64,000 bases of DNA from NCBI GenBank assembly GCA_001465115.1, contig CP013614.1, positions 3,348,001 to 3,412,000 on the forward strand, given 5' to 3'. This stretch comes from Enterococcus silesiacus (lineage in GTDB: Bacteria > Bacillota > Bacilli > Lactobacillales > Enterococcaceae). Made by a program: the position numbers and the translations under genes. Under the pieces are notes generated by a model. That model did no database searches, was not told the DNA's origin, and saw only the letters and a list, made by a program, of their open reading frames with translations. Below, in pieces: positions 15,827 through 25,036 of this stretch. How positions within the stretch are numbered: position 1 is the first letter of the stretch; the number at the start of each line of letters is the position of its first letter.

Positions 15827-18800
15827 ATGAAAAAATTATTATGGAGTGGTTTAGCAAGTTCCCTTCTATTGATAAGCTGGGGAGTTTTTTCAAACAATAA
15901 TAGTATTAAGGCGAAGGAAGAACCAGTGAAAGAAACGTCTGTAGTAAAAGATGAGTCTGAGAAGAAAATAGAAAAAGAATCTCCTCTAAAACCAGAGTCG
16001 AGGTTTGCTTGGGGGGCAAAACCAAGTTCACCACTCGCTACTTTTGGACCAACACGACCAGATTTGTATAAATCTCTGGATCCTGGTGTAGCAACAAGTT
16101 TGCCTAATAAGTACTCGTTTCAGCCGAAAATCACTACTTTAACAGAATTATATAGAAAAAAACCTGGAAGAGCCAAAGAACTTATAAAGCCTGGATCTTG
16201 GCCACCATATGATTCTCTTAAGCAAACAGAGGTTGGTTACTATTTACTTGGTACCCATATGGGAATCAAAAATGGTCGTTGGATTGATCTTAAATTAGAA
16301 TATGTGGATATAGGTCCTGTGAAATCTACAACTGAAACAATTTCTGTAGGAACACAAAGGACTCTAGCACCAGGTTTGGGGACAGTCCATCTAGCATTTG
16401 CTGTAGCAAGTTCAAAGACTACTGAGCCTATTTTTAGGTTGAGTTTTATTGATCACGAGTCTGGAGAGCCAGTTAAAATGGATTCCGGACATGTGACCTT
16501 TAATGACATTGATTATACCGAATGGATGAAAGTGAAACCTACTGGTAGTGGACAGTTTGACTATATTTCAGCAAGAAGTGATAATGGAATTTTAACAGAC
16601 ACAGCCAATTTCACTTCTGAACAGGTAACGATGATTTCACCAGAAAATTCAAATGTGTTTGACGATGATTTCACACGTTATTTCACCATAGGATATAGCA
16701 ATGTTGATTCTCTTGATATCCAATATTATACGGGTGGTACAGGGATTAATATATCGCAAGTAGAAGTGCCGGAAGCAATGTTTGAGTTAGAAACACCCAG
16801 TCTTGTTTCAGATGTGGATGGAAACTTAGAAGATGAAATAATTACAACATCACTGATTCAACCAATACCGTATCGGTCATCACTAGGAAACTTATTAGCT
16901 CTTACATTTGAAGGGACCATTGATGATAGTCTGACCTTTAGCAATTCAGATATTCAGATTTATAATCGAGATGATCAGAATATTTCTACAAATTTTATCA
17001 TAGTAAAAGATTCTAAGAATCCACAAAGATTTACAGTCGTAGCTAAGCCAGAGTATACAGATACATTAGTTGATAAAACGGAACAATTACGGGTGGATGT
17101 TAAAACGACACTTAATAAAACGAGTAATGCATACAAGAAATATCAGAACAACGCAACCGGACAATTAACGATTCCTTTCCAGATGAAACTAAAATATAGC
17201 AATGCTGGCGGAGTTGATTCCGGTGTAATGAAAGAAGTACCATCAAATATTGCTTTTGGGCATATAAATTTGAAAAAAGCCACTATACACTACAAAAATG
17301 AAGCTGGAAAAAGCTTGCAAGCTTCGCAAACTAAATTAGGATTTTTGGGAGAGAAAATCAACTTTAGTGCGGCAATTATCGAAGGATATAATTTAAAAAT
17401 GCCTCAATTAGTTGATCGGGAAGTAACTTTTTCAAATACAGAACAGAATGTAGAGTATGTATATGAGAAAATAGCGCCTGAGGTAACACTGGAACAATCA
17501 GTAGACAAAGCCAAAGCTCAACCTGGTGAAACGTTACATTATAAAATTAATGTTGGATCTGCTCAAGAAGCCGCTAAAGATTTGGGATCAAGTATAATAT
17601 CCATTGAATATTATAACGATCAGGGTCAAAAAATCAGTACAGATAGTATCCACGAATGGAAAAAAGGAACAAGTTATGATTTCAGCGAGATACCAGCTAT
17701 TGAAGGTTTTGATAATTCTGGTGTAACCGTCTCTTCGAATGCTACAGGAACAGTTACTGGTGAAGATATTGTGATTAAATTAAATGAGTTTAAAGCGACG
17801 ACGGACAGTCTGGTTCAAAAGAAAGTTCGCTATGTTGATGAGAATGATCAATCGATCTCAGTTGATGAAATCTATTTGGGTAGAGATAAGTATCTTCCAA
17901 ATTACTCAGTGAAAGCGAAAGTAATACCTGGCTATGCGCTAAGTGATGGAATAGAAAGCTATCCGGTGATATTCAATGAAACCTCACCAGCTGAGTACGT
18001 ATTTAGGTATCATTCAACTAGAAACTATCGTTCACTAAATATTACGGAGTTACTAGATATGAATCTAGAAAATCCGACAAACTTTACATGGAAAACGAAA
18101 GATAATGTAGAGATTCCCAATGCTTCTGTTACTTATGATCAAATAAGTCGCAATATAACTGCAATACCACCAGCAGAGGGTATCGCTTATAATCATGAGT
18201 CAACCATTGAATTTGATGCAACAATTGTTTCTACACCTGTAGGCGATCTTATAAACCAAATAGTGAACCTTAAAGCAGACTATCTAGTAGATGGTACAGT
18301 GGATATTTCAACAGATCCACCTACCAAAACACAAATAGTATCAGAATCACAAGTAATTGTTACCTTTAGAGATGATGGAACGCCATCTACAAAAATAGCC
18401 AAAGATATAATTTTTACGCAAGAAATAGGTACTGAAATTAATTTAGCGCAAGAAAAAGAAATTCAGGATACGATTGAAACGTTAAAGAAAAAATATGTAT
18501 TGCTAGAACCGCTACCATCTGAGATTGTTGAAGTGACAGATGAAGTGCAAACAATAATCTATAAATTTAGCGGGCGTTTGTTTATTGAGTCATTCCCGTT
18601 AAACTTAACGTTCGGGGATAAATATCTATCAAAATCATTTATCAAAGAAGAACAACCTATGTATGATGCTCCACTGATAATTGGCGATAATCGCCACAAG
18701 AAAACACCTTGGACACTGACGGTAACACTAGAAAAGCCTTTAACTAGTGAAGAAAGCCCGAGTGAAGTTCTTCCAAGAGCATTGTGGTATAAAACAAGTA

Positions 18801-19000
18801 AAGACACAAAAATAATGTTATATGAAGGAGAAGCGCAGCCTATTGAAACTGGAGCAGCTTCACCATTAGGAGAATATAATATTAGCAAGAACTGGGATGC
18901 GAATACTACAGGATTACAGTTGAATGTCTACTCTAATGAAGTCATTCAAAAAGGGGACTATAAAGCCACGATTTTATGGCAAGTAAGTGCAACACCGTAA
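15827..19000 (+). CDS. Large WxL domain surface protein (CscC type)
   Basis: A 1057-residue secreted protein. After a signal peptide and a charged Glu/Lys-rich linker come a lectin-like N-terminal region (about residues 60-310) and MucBP-like repeats (ATIHYKNEAGKSL near 485 and KKVRYVDENDQSISVDEI near 665). A C-terminal WxL region has motifs WTLTVTLEKPL and ILWQVSATP. It is expected to bind the cell wall through the WxL domain and present the N-terminal part outward. The start has a strong AGGAGG. It is the largest gene of the locus. Confidence 0.88.
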   Translation: MKKLLWSGLASSLLLISWGVFSNNNSIKAKEEPVKETSVVKDESEKKIEKESPLKPESRFAWGAKPSSPLATFGPTRPDLYKSLDPGVATSLPNKYSFQPKITTLTELYRKKPGRAKELIKPGSWPPYDSLKQTEVGYYLLGTHMGIKNGRWIDLKLEYVDIGPVKSTTETISVGTQRTLAPGLGTVHLAFAVASSKTTEPIFRLSFIDHESGEPVKMDSGHVTFNDIDYTEWMKVKPTGSGQFDYISARSDNGILTDTANFTSEQVTMISPENSNVFDDDFTRYFTIGYSNVDSLDIQYYTGGTGINISQVEVPEAMFELETPSLVSDVDGNLEDEIITTSLIQPIPYRSSLGNLLALTFEGTIDDSLTFSNSDIQIYNRDDQNISTNFIIVKDSKNPQRFTVVAKPEYTDTLVDKTEQLRVDVKTTLNKTSNAYKKYQNNATGQLTIPFQMKLKYSNAGGVDSGVMKEVPSNIAFGHINLKKATIHYKNEAGKSLQASQTKLGFLGEKINFSAAIIEGYNLKMPQLVDREVTFSNTEQNVEYVYEKIAPEVTLEQSVDKAKAQPGETLHYKINVGSAQEAAKDLGSSIISIEYYNDQGQKISTDSIHEWKKGTSYDFSEIPAIEGFDNSGVTVSSNATGTVTGEDIVIKLNEFKATTDSLVQKKVRYVDENDQSISVDEIYLGRDKYLPNYSVKAKVIPGYALSDGIESYPVIFNETSPAEYVFRYHSTRNYRSLNITELLDMNLENPTNFTWKTKDNVEIPNASVTYDQISRNITAIPPAEGIAYNHESTIEFDATIVSTPVGDLINQIVNLKADYLVDGTVDISTDPPTKTQIVSESQVIVTFRDDGTPSTKIAKDIIFTQEIGTEINLAQEKEIQDTIETLKKKYVLLEPLPSEIVEVTDEVQTIIYKFSGRLFIESFPLNLTFGDKYLSKSFIKEEQPMYDAPLIIGDNRHKKTPWTLTVTLEKPLTSEESPSEVLPRALWYKTSKDTKIMLYEGEAQPIETGAASPLGEYNISKNWDANTTGLQLNVYSNEVIQKGDYKATILWQVSATP

Positions 19001-19005
19001 AAATC

Positions 19006-19240
19006 GGCTCTTTGTCAACTAATGTTGGTGAAGAAAATTCAAAAAATTAAATCGATTAATATGACTCCTAGAGGAAATTTCCTCTAGGTTTTTTGTTTAC
19101 TTGAAAAAGTATGGTACCAAAGCATAACAAAATTCTCAACTTGAAATTGTAAAAGTTACGAACCCCATAAGCATTTCCCTTCAACACTTTAATAGGGTTA
19201 TTTAAACATTCCAATGGCCCATTAGAATAAGGAAACCAGT
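19006..19240 (-). mobile_element. ISL3-family insertion sequence remnant
   Basis: The terminal repeat GGCTCTTTGTCAACTAATG (19006-19024) is typical of ISL3-family ends. The minus-strand reading 19240-19068 encodes the last roughly 57 residues of an ISL3 transposase (FPYSNGPLECLNNPIKVLK ... AYGVRNFYNFKLRILL). The rest of the element is missing: the sequence jumps directly into a WxL gene fragment near 19240. A perfect palindrome (19067-19088) followed by T6 acts as a terminator at the transposase end. Confidence 0.8.
19067..19094 (+). terminator. Terminator after the large WxL gene, inside IS remnant
   Basis: A perfect 22-bp palindrome, CCTAGAGGAAA with TTTCCTCTAGG, followed by T6. It belongs to the IS remnant but would end plus-strand transcripts from the large WxL gene. 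Confidence 0.7.
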
Positions 19241-20059
19241 GCCGTATTTCAAGATGTTGCACTAGAAGACGTCACAATTGATACAATAACCGGGAAATTT
19301 AATTTCACATTGAGAAAAGAATTTTTGCCCGAAGGGGATAGTTACGAAATTTTTGTGAAAGCTTCAGATAAATATAATCAAGTCTCTGATATAGTCAGTT
19401 ATAAATTGACGGAAGTAGTTTCGTTTAAAGTTAGGTTTTTGAATGGAAAAGATCAGGAAATTCACCAAGATAGTCCTCTAGTTAGGGCATTGGGCGCAAA
19501 AATAAATTTGACAAAAGAACCATTTATTCTAGAGGTGCTTGAACAATTAAATAAACAATATACATTGATCGATGGTCCAATATCTGAAGAGGAAATAGAA
19601 GTAAATAAAGTGAAACCATTCGTCGAGTATAAATTTATAGGACGTTTAACGTTTATGTCACTACCTGAGGCACTTGATTTTGGAACAAAATATGCTACTT
19701 CTGACAGACTACGAATCGATAACCCAAAGGTTCAAGGGGAACCACTCGTGGTCTCTGATACACGAGAAGATTCAGCCGGTTGGACCTTAACAGCTAAGCT
19801 GTCAAAGGAATTGTTAAATGAAGATGGTAAAACAAGTTTAAAAGATGCTATTCGTTATAAGAATGGCAAGAAAGAGATATTTTTAAATGATCAAGCATTA
19901 CCGATTGTCAGGAAAGAAATGACTAGTTATTATGATATTAGCGAGGACTGGGATCCAACAGGTGATGGGTTTAAGCTAGAAGGTTCACGGAGGACGATAA
20001 GTGATGCACTGGGTAAGTATGATGGTGAAATATTATTTGAACTTGGCGCAACGCCATAA
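19241..20059 (+). pseudogene. 3' fragment of a second large WxL gene
   Basis: An open frame of about 270 codons encodes the C-terminal end of a large WxL protein. It shares ITLTEV/GRLTFMSLPEALDFGTKY-type segments with the intact gene, has a WTLTAKLSKEL motif and ends ILFELGATP (the intact copy ends ILWQVSATP). The 5' part is absent, cut at the junction with the ISL3 remnant, and no signal peptide or ribosome site remains. An internal TTG at 19310 is unlikely to be a real start. It is a decaying paralogue. Confidence 0.85.
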
Positions 20060-20246
20060 CCGTTATAACTACAAAATAATTTATAGATCTAGACAAAAGT
20101 AGTTCGCTCCAAAAATCGAGTAGGTACTGTTTCGTGAATGCCAGCGTATTTCGCTGTGTTCAAATCTGATTGATTTAGTAATTGGAAGTTGATGTAGTCG
20201 AAGTGTAGTAGCTACTTGTCTTCTTCCCGTTTACACGGATTTAAAA
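20060..20246. other. Spacer between WxL fragment and IS
   Basis: About 190 bases with no gene or clear signal before the split terminator and the IS3-family element. Confidence 0.4.
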
Positions 20247-20274
20247 CCCTAAACAAAACAGGTCTTTCGTTTTG
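20247..20274 (+). terminator. Left half of a terminator split by an IS
   Basis: CCCTAAACAAAAC (20247-20259), a 9-base loop and the first bases of the 3' arm (GTTTTG) remain here. Removing the IS at 20275-21788 and one TTTG copy restores a 13-bp perfect stem followed by CTCTTTTTTTT. This was the terminator of the WxL locus before the insertion. Confidence 0.8.
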
Positions 20275-20330
20275 TGTAGCGACCCCAAAAAGTTAGACTT
20301 TTTATAGAGTGGATTTTTCCACTCTATTTT

Positions 20331-21134
20331 TTATGCAGTTTTTTGATTGAACTGTCGAAACTCTACTGGACTTTTCCAGTTAAGTTTTTCTTTGATTCGA
20401 TGATTATTATAATAATAAATATAGTTTTCAATTGCTCGTCTTAACTCATTTTGACTCCGATAGATTTTGCCATAATACAATTCTTGCTTTAGAATACTGA
20501 AGAAATTCTCCATAGGAGAATTATCTAAACAGGTTCCTTTCCGAGACATACTTTGAAAGATACGGTTGTCCTTTAATGTTTGTACATAGGTGTTCATTTG
20601 ATAAGCCCAGCCTTGATCAGAGTGGAAGGTGCGGCGATAGGGACAATCATTTGTTTGAGAAATTGCTTCTGCTAACCCTGCCGTAACTGTTTCACCGTTT
20701 GGTTGAGTAGAAAGGCTGTAGCTTAGAATTTCACTGTTATACATATCCATAAACGGATCTAAATATAGTTTTTTCTGTCGAAGAATGCCCGCGTCATCTG
20801 CTTCATAGTATTTAAATTCAGTTGTATCCGTCGTGATTTTTTGATGAGAGACCGAAGTGTTGAATCTTCGATGAATCAAGTTTTTAGCTACTTTCCCAAC
20901 GGTTCCTTTATATGAATTATATTTCCTAGATTTCTTGGTAAATGCTTTGACTTGTAACTGTAGCTTTTGAATTAATCGCTGTACTTTCTTTTTATTTACT
21001 TGGTATCCACGTCGTTTTAATTCTTGTGTCATTCTTCTATAGCCATAATGTTGATGTTCTTTACGAATCGCTTGAATTTCTTCTTCAATCATTTGTGTTG
21101 AAGTTGTTCTGTTGAGGCGTTTTTGCCAGTACAT
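20331..21134 (-). CDS. IS3-family transposase OrfB (DDE integrase core)
   Basis: The visible ATG-started reading is 267 residues, with an HTH_21-type N terminus (HYGYRRMTQELKRRGY) and an rve integrase core. The acidic residues are in TTDTTEF, TFHSDQGWAYQ and MENFFSILKQE. The true product is an OrfA-OrfB fusion made by -1 frameshifting at an A6 stretch near 21227, so OrfB coding extends upstream of this ATG. It catalyses transposition of the element. Confidence 0.9.
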   Translation of the reverse strand: MYWQKRLNRTTSTQMIEEEIQAIRKEHQHYGYRRMTQELKRRGYQVNKKKVQRLIQKLQLQVKAFTKKSRKYNSYKGTVGKVAKNLIHRRFNTSVSHQKITTDTTEFKYYEADDAGILRQKKLYLDPFMDMYNSEILSYSLSTQPNGETVTAGLAEAISQTNDCPYRRTFHSDQGWAYQMNTYVQTLKDNRIFQSMSRKGTCLDNSPMENFFSILKQELYYGKIYRSQNELRRAIENYIYYYNNHRIKEKLNWKSPVEFRQFNQKTA

Positions 21135-21175
21135 GTAAGTCGATTTTGGAAACCTTAGGGTTTCCAGAATATCTT

Positions 21176-21733
21176 TTAATCGAAAGTATCCTCGGAGGCT
21201 GTGAATGATTCGCGCGATTCGTTCATTTTTTGTTCGTCCTCTAAACGCAGCCTCCTCAATTCTTTTAAATAGGCGTTCTCAATTTTTAACATTCTATTTT
21301 CTTTTTCTAGTTTATCTAATTGAGATTGTTCACTTGGTAATGGCTGGATTTCATTTCGTTTTTTCTTAGACATTGTAGGTGGACGTCCTTTCTGTTTAGA
21401 GAGTCCATCTATACCAAGCTTACGATAGGTTTTAAGCCAATTCGCAATCAATGGTGGATTGTTCATTTTGAGAAGATTGGCTACTTCTTGATAGGACAAC
21501 TCTGTAGTTAAATACAACTCTATCGCATCTAACTTAAATTGAACAGAGTAATTCCTACATTTCCGACTACGAAGTAGTCCTTCTTCACCCAATTCATTAT
21601 ACGCATGGATCCACTTTCTTATTTGAGTGTTACAATTAAATCCATATTTTTTTGCTAAGCAATTTATTCCTCTTTTTTCTTCAAGATGCTCTTGAACAAT
21701 TTTTAATTTGAATTCTAAACTATATTTTGCCAT
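21176..21733 (-). CDS. IS3-family transposase OrfA (helix-turn-helix)
   Basis: A 185-residue DNA-binding subunit with two helix-turn-helix segments (SLEFKLKIVQEHLEE and VQFKLDAIELYL) and a leucine-zipper-like stretch near the end (LDKLEKENRMLKIENAYLK). It starts 55 bases inside the right terminal repeat. An A6 run near 21227 (reading DEQKMNE) is the likely -1 frameshift site that joins it to OrfB. Confidence 0.88.
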   Translation of the reverse strand: MAKYSLEFKLKIVQEHLEEKRGINCLAKKYGFNCNTQIRKWIHAYNELGEEGLLRSRKCRNYSVQFKLDAIELYLTTELSYQEVANLLKMNNPPLIANWLKTYRKLGIDGLSKQKGRPPTMSKKKRNEIQPLPSEQSQLDKLEKENRMLKIENAYLKELRRLRLEDEQKMNESRESFTASEDTFD

Positions 21734-21788
21734 ACAAAAAGACCTCCAAAAGTTAGATTTTTGGGTCTAACTTTTGGGGGTCGGCTCA

Positions 21789-21811
21789 TTTGTTTAGGGC
21801 TCTTTTTTTTA
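21789..21811 (+). terminator. Right half of the terminator split by the IS
   Basis: TTTGTTTAGGGCTC followed by eight T residues completes the hairpin begun at 20247. The first four bases are the second copy of the TTTG target duplication. Confidence 0.8.
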
Positions 21812-21966
21812 CAAAATTCAATGTTTATAATTTTACATTTTTTATAAAAAGAAAGAGGTTTTCTGAAATTTAATATAAAATTTTCATCACAATTCGTATT
21901 ATCCTTCTAAGTGTAAAGAGTTGAATTTTGATTCAACAAAAATTTATCAGTAGGAGGTTTTCGTTT

Positions 21967-22932
21967 ATGAAGATGAAATCAGTTAAATTATTAAGCGTAA
22001 TGGGATCAGTTGTTGGAATTGGACTATTGGCAAGTACGATTAGCGGCAGTCAGTCAACGAATGCTTCGATGGATTCTTCTACACAAAAAATAGATTACCA
22101 ACAACCAATGATTTTATTTCCTAATACCTTTGAACTAACGACAGACCAAGCAAAAGCATTTGATCCATTAAATGGTATAAAGGGCTATGATAACTATGAT
22201 GGAAATATAACAAATAACATTAAAGTGGAAGGACCTAGTGTTCTTGCTGAACCTGGAACCTATACCTTTACGTATACATTAACAGACAGCAGCGGAAATG
22301 TAGATAAAGAAGTCAGAAAATATACAGTGTTGGAGAATCAGCCCAAACAAACAGTTATTGAACAACAATCTACTGAGCCCGTTACTGAAGTTTTAGAAGA
22401 AAACAATCCGAACCAACCAATTGAAGCGGCTGAAAGTGAAGAAGGGCAAGTTGTAACTGAACCACAAGAAGCGGTTACAGCGCTTGAAACAACTACTGAA
22501 TCACAAGAATCTAACAGCCCAAATATCAATACTCAAGAATCAATTGCTCCTGCTACAATCAGTTTTCTAGGACAAACGATTCCATTCATTCAATGTAATG
22601 GTGCACCAGAAGCACCTAGCGCAGGGGCTGGAACTTGGACAGGAACAGGTGCTGTAGATGACCAATTACCAACTCACTTTATCGGACACAATCCTGGTGA
22701 TTTTGTAGGTGTGATGAATATAACTGTTGGAACGCCAATCACTGTAGTTGATGGAAATGGAAATGCTAAAACATACGTAGTTTATGAAGTATTGGATGTA
22801 GCGGATGATGGTATCAATGCAAATGATCCATCCGATGACACGTGGGCAAGAGTAATAGAAGCGGGGGGAGAGCGAATTTCACTGCAAACCTGTATTACAG
22901 ACACTGTAAATAGAATTGTTTTGGCAAGATAG
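21967..22932 (+). CDS. Secreted Ig-like plus sortase-fold protein
   Basis: A 321-residue secreted protein. A signal peptide (residues 1-35) is followed by a DUF5011/HYR-type Ig domain (about 45-125, ending GTYTFTYTLTDSSGNVDKEV), an acidic Glu/Thr/Ser linker (125-195) and a C-terminal sortase-like domain. The sortase triad is visible: His241 (HFIGHNPG), Cys309 (SLQTC) and Arg316 (VNRIVLAR). The start has AGGAGG at 21952-21957. A typical sortase is membrane-anchored and lacks an Ig domain, so its substrate and place of action are open. It lies next to the WxL locus but beyond its terminator. Confidence 0.75.
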   Translation: MKMKSVKLLSVMGSVVGIGLLASTISGSQSTNASMDSSTQKIDYQQPMILFPNTFELTTDQAKAFDPLNGIKGYDNYDGNITNNIKVEGPSVLAEPGTYTFTYTLTDSSGNVDKEVRKYTVLENQPKQTVIEQQSTEPVTEVLEENNPNQPIEAAESEEGQVVTEPQEAVTALETTTESQESNSPNINTQESIAPATISFLGQTIPFIQCNGAPEAPSAGAGTWTGTGAVDDQLPTHFIGHNPGDFVGVMNITVGTPITVVDGNGNAKTYVVYEVLDVADDGINANDPSDDTWARVIEAGGERISLQTCITDTVNRIVLAR

Positions 22933-22936
22933 GTAT

Positions 22937-22986
22937 AAAAAAGGCTATTTATTTCAGCGATAAGAACTGAAATAAATAGCCTTTTT
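22937..22986. terminator. Strong bidirectional terminator
   Basis: A 20-bp perfect stem (22938-22957 with 22967-22986; ends AAAAAGGC and GCCTTTTT) lies between the convergent sortase-like gene and Mga-like gene. Confidence 0.85.
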
Positions 22987-22997
22987 AGTGATTCTAA

Positions 22998-24458
22998 TCA
23001 AGAATTGTCATAAGCGTACAATAAAATATTTCTAAGATCCAAAGAAAGAGTACTTCTGGAAACGGGAAAAATAGTGCTGTCTGGTGAAATCTCGTGATCA
23101 GCAAGTAATGCTCGATCGCATAAAATAACATGAGACCAGGATTTAGCATAAACAGGTAATTCATCTATAGCATAATACATTCGATCATCAATAAATTTAT
23201 CAGAATGATTGATCCATTTCTCCAAATGCTCTCGATATAAAATATGAGAAAATTCATCTTCTGCAACGACAAAAAAGATTTGTTTTTGCTGATTTTTCTG
23301 TAAAAGCACGGTGGAAACTTGTGAGGTGAACTTATCAATGATCGTATCCGTAAAATTTAGGTCCGAATCAATAAATTGTTTTTGCCATTCTTCAAGTATT
23401 TTTCGAATCGACAGGATTAAGGATAATTGTTCGTCGTTTAAGTAATAATGTTGTTCAACTAAAAAAGATTGAATATTTTGCCATGTAGAAAGTACAAGGT
23501 TGATAAAAGGCTTTTCAAACAAGATATTGTTGACTAGATTAACAGAAAAGTATTTTTCAAAATCACGTATGAGTGCTCGAATCTCTGACGAATTCTCAAT
23601 AATCGTGTGACGTTCATAATCATGATCCATTTTGACACTTAGATAATTAGGTGTATTCAAAGAAATTAGCCGATAAGCGGCAGTAAGATAAGCAATTTCA
23701 TCATCGGGAAAATATTTCTGTCTATCATTTGGAAAGAAATGAACGATCGTCTTTTTTAGCTCTTTAAAAATGACGCTGTGACGAATCACGTGCAATTCAT
23801 TTTCTGGATACGCTAATAAATGATCAGAAGAGCGGCTCAAGGACAGATAAACATTCACTACTAAGAAGATGTACTCCCGCTTATTGATTTTTATATTATT
23901 GGAAAAACGCTCTAACAGTTCGTCAACAAATTGCTCTGCCATTTGCCAAAGCTCAGTTTCTGACCACAATTCTTTGAAATTGACCCTCATCAAAATCGAT
24001 AACACAACGCTGCGGTAGCGTAATTCATCATGAATAAAGTGGTTATTTTCATCCATGATTTTTGCATGCTTAAAAAAATCTTCCACACTTTTTTTTATTT
24101 GAAATGCTTTTGCAACAGAGACAAATTCATTTTCAACGATAGATAAATAATCAGTATCCCCAGCTAAGTATCGTAAACAAACGTTTAAAAATTTCGATTC
24201 TTCATAGATTTTAATAACCAAAGTATACCGTGTTAAATCGCTTGAAAATACCGCAGATATCGTTTGACTAGTGCTAGTTGAATAAAGAATCCAATCGTCA
24301 AAATAAAGGATAACTTTATCGAAATCTCGTTTGATTGTGTTTGATGTCACATTTAATCGCTTAGCGGTATCTTTGATAGAAAGCTCACGCATTTCAAATA
24401 GAAATTCTACTAGTTTTACTCTTCTCATAATATCTTTCTCGATATACTCTTCAATCAT
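22998..24458 (-). CDS. Mga-family transcriptional regulator
   Basis: A 486-residue protein. The N-terminal helix-turn-helix (VEFLFEMRELSIKDTAKRLN ... TSNTIKRDFDKV) and the long helical middle match the Mga/AtxA class, which has an HTH_Mga domain and PRD-like regions. A C-terminal IIB-like part (FFVVAEDEFSHILYREHL) is visible. ATG at 24458 has GAGGAG 7 bases upstream. Mga-like proteins activate surface-protein genes and respond to PTS phosphorylation; this one is convergent with a secreted sortase-like gene, a possible target. Confidence 0.8.
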   Translation of the reverse strand: MIEEYIEKDIMRRVKLVEFLFEMRELSIKDTAKRLNVTSNTIKRDFDKVILYFDDWILYSTSTSQTISAVFSSDLTRYTLVIKIYEESKFLNVCLRYLAGDTDYLSIVENEFVSVAKAFQIKKSVEDFFKHAKIMDENNHFIHDELRYRSVVLSILMRVNFKELWSETELWQMAEQFVDELLERFSNNIKINKREYIFLVVNVYLSLSRSSDHLLAYPENELHVIRHSVIFKELKKTIVHFFPNDRQKYFPDDEIAYLTAAYRLISLNTPNYLSVKMDHDYERHTIIENSSEIRALIRDFEKYFSVNLVNNILFEKPFINLVLSTWQNIQSFLVEQHYYLNDEQLSLILSIRKILEEWQKQFIDSDLNFTDTIIDKFTSQVSTVLLQKNQQKQIFFVVAEDEFSHILYREHLEKWINHSDKFIDDRMYYAIDELPVYAKSWSHVILCDRALLADHEISPDSTIFPVSRSTLSLDLRNILLYAYDNS

Positions 24459-24902
24459 GTGTTCACTCCTCGCTAGGCTGCGCTTTTAAACTAAAAATAG
24501 TTCTAGATTATTTACAAATTTTTAGCTGTTTTTTTCAAAAAATTAGAATCTCTTCACCATTATCTTAATTCTATTTAGCTGTATTTACAAGGAAGTTTCT
24601 TGTAAATACATGTTTGTTCTTTTCTTTCCTTTGTATGCGACCCTAAAAATAGTGAATTTCGTAAAATTTTATTGATTCTTGGAGGATCTTTTGACACTAT
24701 TATGGTGGTTAGCAGAACTTTTTATTGAAAGAAATTTTGTCATTTTTGTTTGCTCTAGAAGTGATTAACTAGTTTGGGAGTCTTAGTTGAATCGCGTGGC
24801 TCAACCTTTTTATTTACTTATCCTTTGGTTTATTATATGATTGAACACGTTGTTTGAGTGGTAAATCGCAATTTTACGAACAGTTTATTGTTCAGATTTT
24901 AG
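24459..24902. other. Intergenic region between mga-like gene and purine permease
   Basis: It holds the minus-strand promoter region of the Mga-like gene and a perfect 11-bp inverted repeat (GTATTTACAAG at 24581-24591, CTTGTAAATAC at 24599-24609) that could be a regulator site. A weak hairpin AGTTGA/TCAAC with T5 lies near 24788-24810. No gene was seen. Confidence 0.4.
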
Positions 24903-25016
24903 CTAGCTACACAGGCTAGTCTCTCGGAAAAAAGATAAAATCTACCTGTGACAAAAAGAGTCACAAACCTATTTTCCTATTTTTCTGTTGAGGCTAAACG
25001 AGCCTGCTACGCTTTT
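24903..25016 (+). ncRNA. Structured leader element, copy A
   Basis: First of four related elements (others at 61084, 61281 and 61402). Paired segments: CAGGC (24912-24916) with GCCTG (25002-25006); TAGTCTC (24917-24923) with GAGGCTA (24990-24996); GAAAAA with TTTTTC; and a top hairpin TGTGAC/GTCACA with an AAAAAGA loop. It ends 8 bases before the AGGAGG of the purine permease. Helices differ between copies by compensatory changes, which indicates a functional RNA. I recognise no known class. Confidence 0.7.
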
Positions 25017-25036
25017 AAATTTTAGGAGGATATCAG

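Larger units (their letters stand above)
20275..21788 (-). mobile_element. Complete IS3-family element (IS150 group)
   Basis: A 1514-bp element running from TG to CA. The ends TGTAGCGACCCCAAAAAG and the complement of GGGGGTCGGCTCA form imperfect inverted repeats of about 24 bp that share GTTAGAC at the inner edge. A TTTG target duplication is present on both sides (20271-20274 and 21789-21792). It carries two overlapping transposase frames on the minus strand. Intact ends, duplication and frames indicate a recent, probably active insertion. Confidence 0.88.

Noticed and set aside
19310..20059. Intact small WxL gene
   Set aside because: The frame continues upstream to the IS junction without a start, signal peptide or ribosome site, so it is a 3' fragment.
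24638..24720. Possible IS end (GCGACCCTAAAAATAG and GGATCTTTTGACACTATTATGG)
   Set aside because: It resembles IS ends only loosely, with no partner repeat and no transposase fragment nearby.
24903..25016. Purine riboswitch before the purine permease
   Set aside because: The conserved three-way junction and loop sequences of purine riboswitches are absent; the fold is one extended hairpin with internal loops.
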